This document shows positions 5,756-7,091 of a stretch of 7,091 nucleotides of DNA, piece after piece. The position numbers and the translations under genes were made by a program. The notes under the pieces are model-generated. The model worked only from the letters and a program-made list of their open reading frames with translations, searched no databases and had not been told where the DNA came from. The DNA is taken from the NCBI GenBank assembly GCA_012271025.1, contig JAAXHF010000451.1, positions 1-7,091 on the forward strand. The letters are read 5' to 3'. The first letter of the stretch is position 1, and the number at the start of each line of letters is the position of its first letter. Source of the stretch: Deltaproteobacteria bacterium (GTDB lineage: Bacteria > Desulfobacterota_B > Binatia > Bin18).

Positions 5756-6940
5756 GTGATGGAGCTGCTGACACCTATGCAGGCCCTGTTTGGGGGCGAG
5801 GGCCTGGACGCCTGGCTCCGGGTTGCCGGCCTTATCGTCGTGACCGGGCTGGTCGATGTTGTCCAGCGCCGGGTGCTCGGCCGTCTGCACGCCCAGCTCG
5901 AAAAAACGGAAGCCTACTGGGACGATGCGGTTGTCCAGGCCCTGCGCCGGCCGCTCAGCCTGTTGGTCTGGGTAGTCGGCCTGAGCTTTGTGGCTGATGT
6001 GGGCCTGAGCCAGACCGGTACGGCGCTGGCCGATATGCGTGACTCGCTGCGGGTCATCGGCATTGTGGCCGCCTTCAGCTGGTTTCTGGCCCGGCTGATT
6101 AGCCTGGTCGAAGAGGGCATTATCGCCCTGCGCCAGGAGGGTGATGAGCCCTACGACCGGGCCACGCTCGACGCGATTGCCAAGCTGCTGCGGATCTTCG
6201 TGTTTGTGGCGGCCACCCTGGTTGCGCTCCAGACCCTGGGCTTCAGCGTGTCGGGCGTCCTGGCCTTTGGCGGTATCGGCGGCCTGGCGGTCGGTTTTGC
6301 GGCCAAGGATCTGCTGGCCAACTTCTTCGGCGGCCTGACGATCTACCTCGACCGGCCGTTTGCGGTCGGCGACTGGATTCGCTCGCCCGACCGCGAGATC
6401 GAGGGGACGGTTGAACGGATCGGCTGGCGGCTGACCCTGATTCGGACCTTTGACAAACGCCCGCTATACATCCCGAATGCCGTCTTCACCACCATCGCGG
6501 TCGAAAACCCGTCCCGCATGCACAACCGCCGCATCTATGAGACCATCGGCATTCGTTACGACGACGCCCCGAAAATGGCCGGGATCGTGTCGGACGTGGA
6601 ACACATGCTGCGGAGTCATCCCGATATCGACACGCGGGCGCTGATCATGGTCAACTTCGTCACCTTTGCCCCGTCGTCCCTGGACTTTTTCGTCTATGCC
6701 TTTACCAGGACGACCGACTGGGCGACCTTTCACCAGGTCAAGCAGGACGTGTTGCTGCGTATTCTGGACATCATTGAGCAGCACGGAGCCGAGGTCGCTT
6801 TTCCTACTTCGACCCTGCATCTGGCCGATGGCTTTGAAGCCGCGCTGCCCGGGTCTGATCCTGCGTCCGAGCAGGCATGGGGAGAAGGCGGAAGGCAGGA
6901 AGTCAAAAGGCAAAGGGCAAAAGGCAAAGGGCAAATGTAG
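5756..6940 (+). CDS. MscS-family mechanosensitive ion channel (YnaI-like)
   Basis: This inner-membrane channel opens under membrane tension to release solutes during osmotic downshock. It has 394 aa counted from GTG 5756; the adjacent ATG 5759 is equally possible, and neither has a strong RBS. ATG 5777 is another option, with GGAG at 5761-5764. Hydrophobic helices lie near residues 20-36, 66-82, 98-116 and 145-161. The pore-lining TM3 follows, with its glycine/alanine face FGGIGGLAVGFAAKDLL (171-187) and NFFGG (189-193). It leads into the beta domain (YLDRPFAVGDWI, 197-208; EGTVERIGWRLTLIRT, 216-231; YIPNAVF, 238-244) and an alpha/beta C-terminal domain ending near residue 360. The extra outer helices fit the YnaI/MSL1-like branch rather than the three-helix MscS. 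The last 20 or so residues are Gly/Lys/Arg/Gln-rich and encoded by tandem repeat DNA, and the stop lies in a dispersed repeat, so the original C-terminus was probably altered. It follows the oxidoreductase by 41 bases containing a hairpin. Confidence 0.95.
   Translation: MMELLTPMQALFGGEGLDAWLRVAGLIVVTGLVDVVQRRVLGRLHAQLEKTEAYWDDAVVQALRRPLSLLVWVVGLSFVADVGLSQTGTALADMRDSLRVIGIVAAFSWFLARLISLVEEGIIALRQEGDEPYDRATLDAIAKLLRIFVFVAATLVALQTLGFSVSGVLAFGGIGGLAVGFAAKDLLANFFGGLTIYLDRPFAVGDWIRSPDREIEGTVERIGWRLTLIRTFDKRPLYIPNAVFTTIAVENPSRMHNRRIYETIGIRYDDAPKMAGIVSDVEHMLRSHPDIDTRALIMVNFVTFAPSSLDFFVYAFTRTTDWATFHQVKQDVLLRILDIIEQHGAEVAFPTSTLHLADGFEAALPGSDPASEQAWGEGGRQEVKRQRAKGKGQM
6884..6936 (+). repeat. Purine-rich short tandem repeat at the 3' end of the channel gene
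   Basis: The unit GGCAAAGGGCAAAA occurs at 6909-6922, then again with one change at 6923-6936. Upstream, 6884-6908 holds degenerate seven-base relatives (GAAGGCG, GAAGGCA, GGAAGTC, AAAAGGC). It encodes the channel's basic tail (VKRQRAKGKGQ). The base composition is unlike that of the surrounding coding DNA. Such AG/A-rich heptamer arrays are usually intergenic, so here the reading frame appears to run into one. Confidence 0.7.
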
Positions 6941-6962
6941 GGGCAACCCCCTGTGCTTACGC
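6937..6962 (+). repeat. 26-bp hairpin repeat, copy B
   Basis: This copy matches copy A (5717-5742) in the opposite orientation, at 21 of 26 positions without gaps. Within it, AGGGG (6939-6943) and CCCCT (6948-6952) form a 5-bp stem with loop CAAC. The TAG stop codon of the channel gene (6938-6940) lies inside the repeat. No T-run follows, so termination is not supported. Confidence 0.6.
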
Positions 6963-7026
6963 GCTTCCCCCTTTGTAAACGTGTGATGCATATTGTGCCG
7001 ATTGCCTTCCACGGGCTGCTTGGCCG

Positions 7027-7091
7027 CCCCCTCTCCCGGCCTACGGCCACCCTCTCCCTCAAGGGGCGAGGGTAAAAAAGCCCCTCTCCCC
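7027..7091. repeat. CCCTCTCCC-rich dispersed-type intergenic repeat with hairpin
   Basis: CCCTCTCCC appears three times, within 7027-7037, 7050-7058 and 7081-7090. CCCTC plus CCC (7050-7058) can pair with GGG and GAGGG (7063-7072) around the loop TCAA, and a short GGCC-TAC-GGCC inverted repeat lies at 7038-7048. A run of six A follows at 7074-7079. On the minus strand this reads as six T preceded by GC-rich sequence, but the possible stem partner lies beyond the window edge. The pattern resembles dispersed intergenic repeats. It is cut by the window end. Confidence 0.55.

Noticed and set aside
5083..5997. Plus-strand open frame of 304 codons
   Set aside because: It is a shadow frame of the LLM oxidoreductase and the channel gene, arginine- and alanine-rich with no motifs.
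6464..7012. Minus-strand open frame of 182 codons
   Set aside because: It is antisense to the channel gene's conserved beta and C-terminal domains and runs through repeat DNA, with no coherent domain.
6987..7073. Short plus-strand frame starting ATGCAT and ending TAA after the CCCTCTCCC repeat
   Set aside because: It has no Shine-Dalgarno, its second half is repeat sequence, and 28 codons are expected by chance.

Overview
The window is GC-rich bacterial DNA with tightly packed genes, short overlaps and clear Shine-Dalgarno sites. It splits into two divergent blocks around an intergenic region at 3389-3614. Nothing in the sequence fixes the taxonomy. A soluble NAD-linked formate dehydrogenase, an F420-type oxidoreductase with a Tat leader, and short dispersed C/G-rich intergenic repeats would suit a large-genome uncultured environmental bacterium (for example a Binatota-, Tectomicrobia- or deltaproteobacteria-like lineage). 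That placement is inference only.

Minus strand (3388 down to 1): a two-gene operon for a soluble NAD+-dependent molybdenum/tungsten formate dehydrogenase. The upstream gene (3388-1709) is a natural NuoE-NuoF fusion, the diaphorase beta subunit that carries FMN, a [2Fe-2S] and a [4Fe-4S] cluster. It overlaps by one base (TAATG) with the alpha subunit gene, which runs off the left edge after 569 codons. The visible alpha part has an N-terminal [2Fe-2S] domain, two [4Fe-4S] ferredoxin clusters, the molybdopterin-domain [4Fe-4S] cluster and a catalytic Cys-His pair. Together the two proteins would oxidise formate to CO2 and pass electrons through a chain of Fe-S clusters to FMN and NAD+. A plausible sigma70-type promoter and several short repeats lie upstream of the beta gene.

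Plus strand (3615 to 6940): four co-directional genes, probably one transcript. They are a small four-helix membrane protein with a striking Gly-Met ladder, a class I SAM methyltransferase overlapping it by 13 bases, an LLM-class F420-dependent oxidoreductase of the Rv1855c type with a Tat-like leader and a second credible internal start, and an MscS/YnaI-type mechanosensitive channel. No established pathway links these four. A methylation or redox detoxification unit is possible but speculative.

Right end (about 6884 to 7091): repetitive DNA. A 14-bp tandem repeat encodes the lysine/arginine-rich tail of the channel, and a 26-bp hairpin repeat supplies its stop codon. A related copy of that repeat, in the opposite orientation, sits just before the channel gene. 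The window ends in a CCCTCTCCC-rich hairpin repeat. There is no rRNA, tRNA, CRISPR array or recognisable transposase gene. The most useful leads are the possible dual-localised F420 enzyme, the Gly-Met membrane protein with its methyltransferase partner, and the inverted repeat copies flanking the channel gene.
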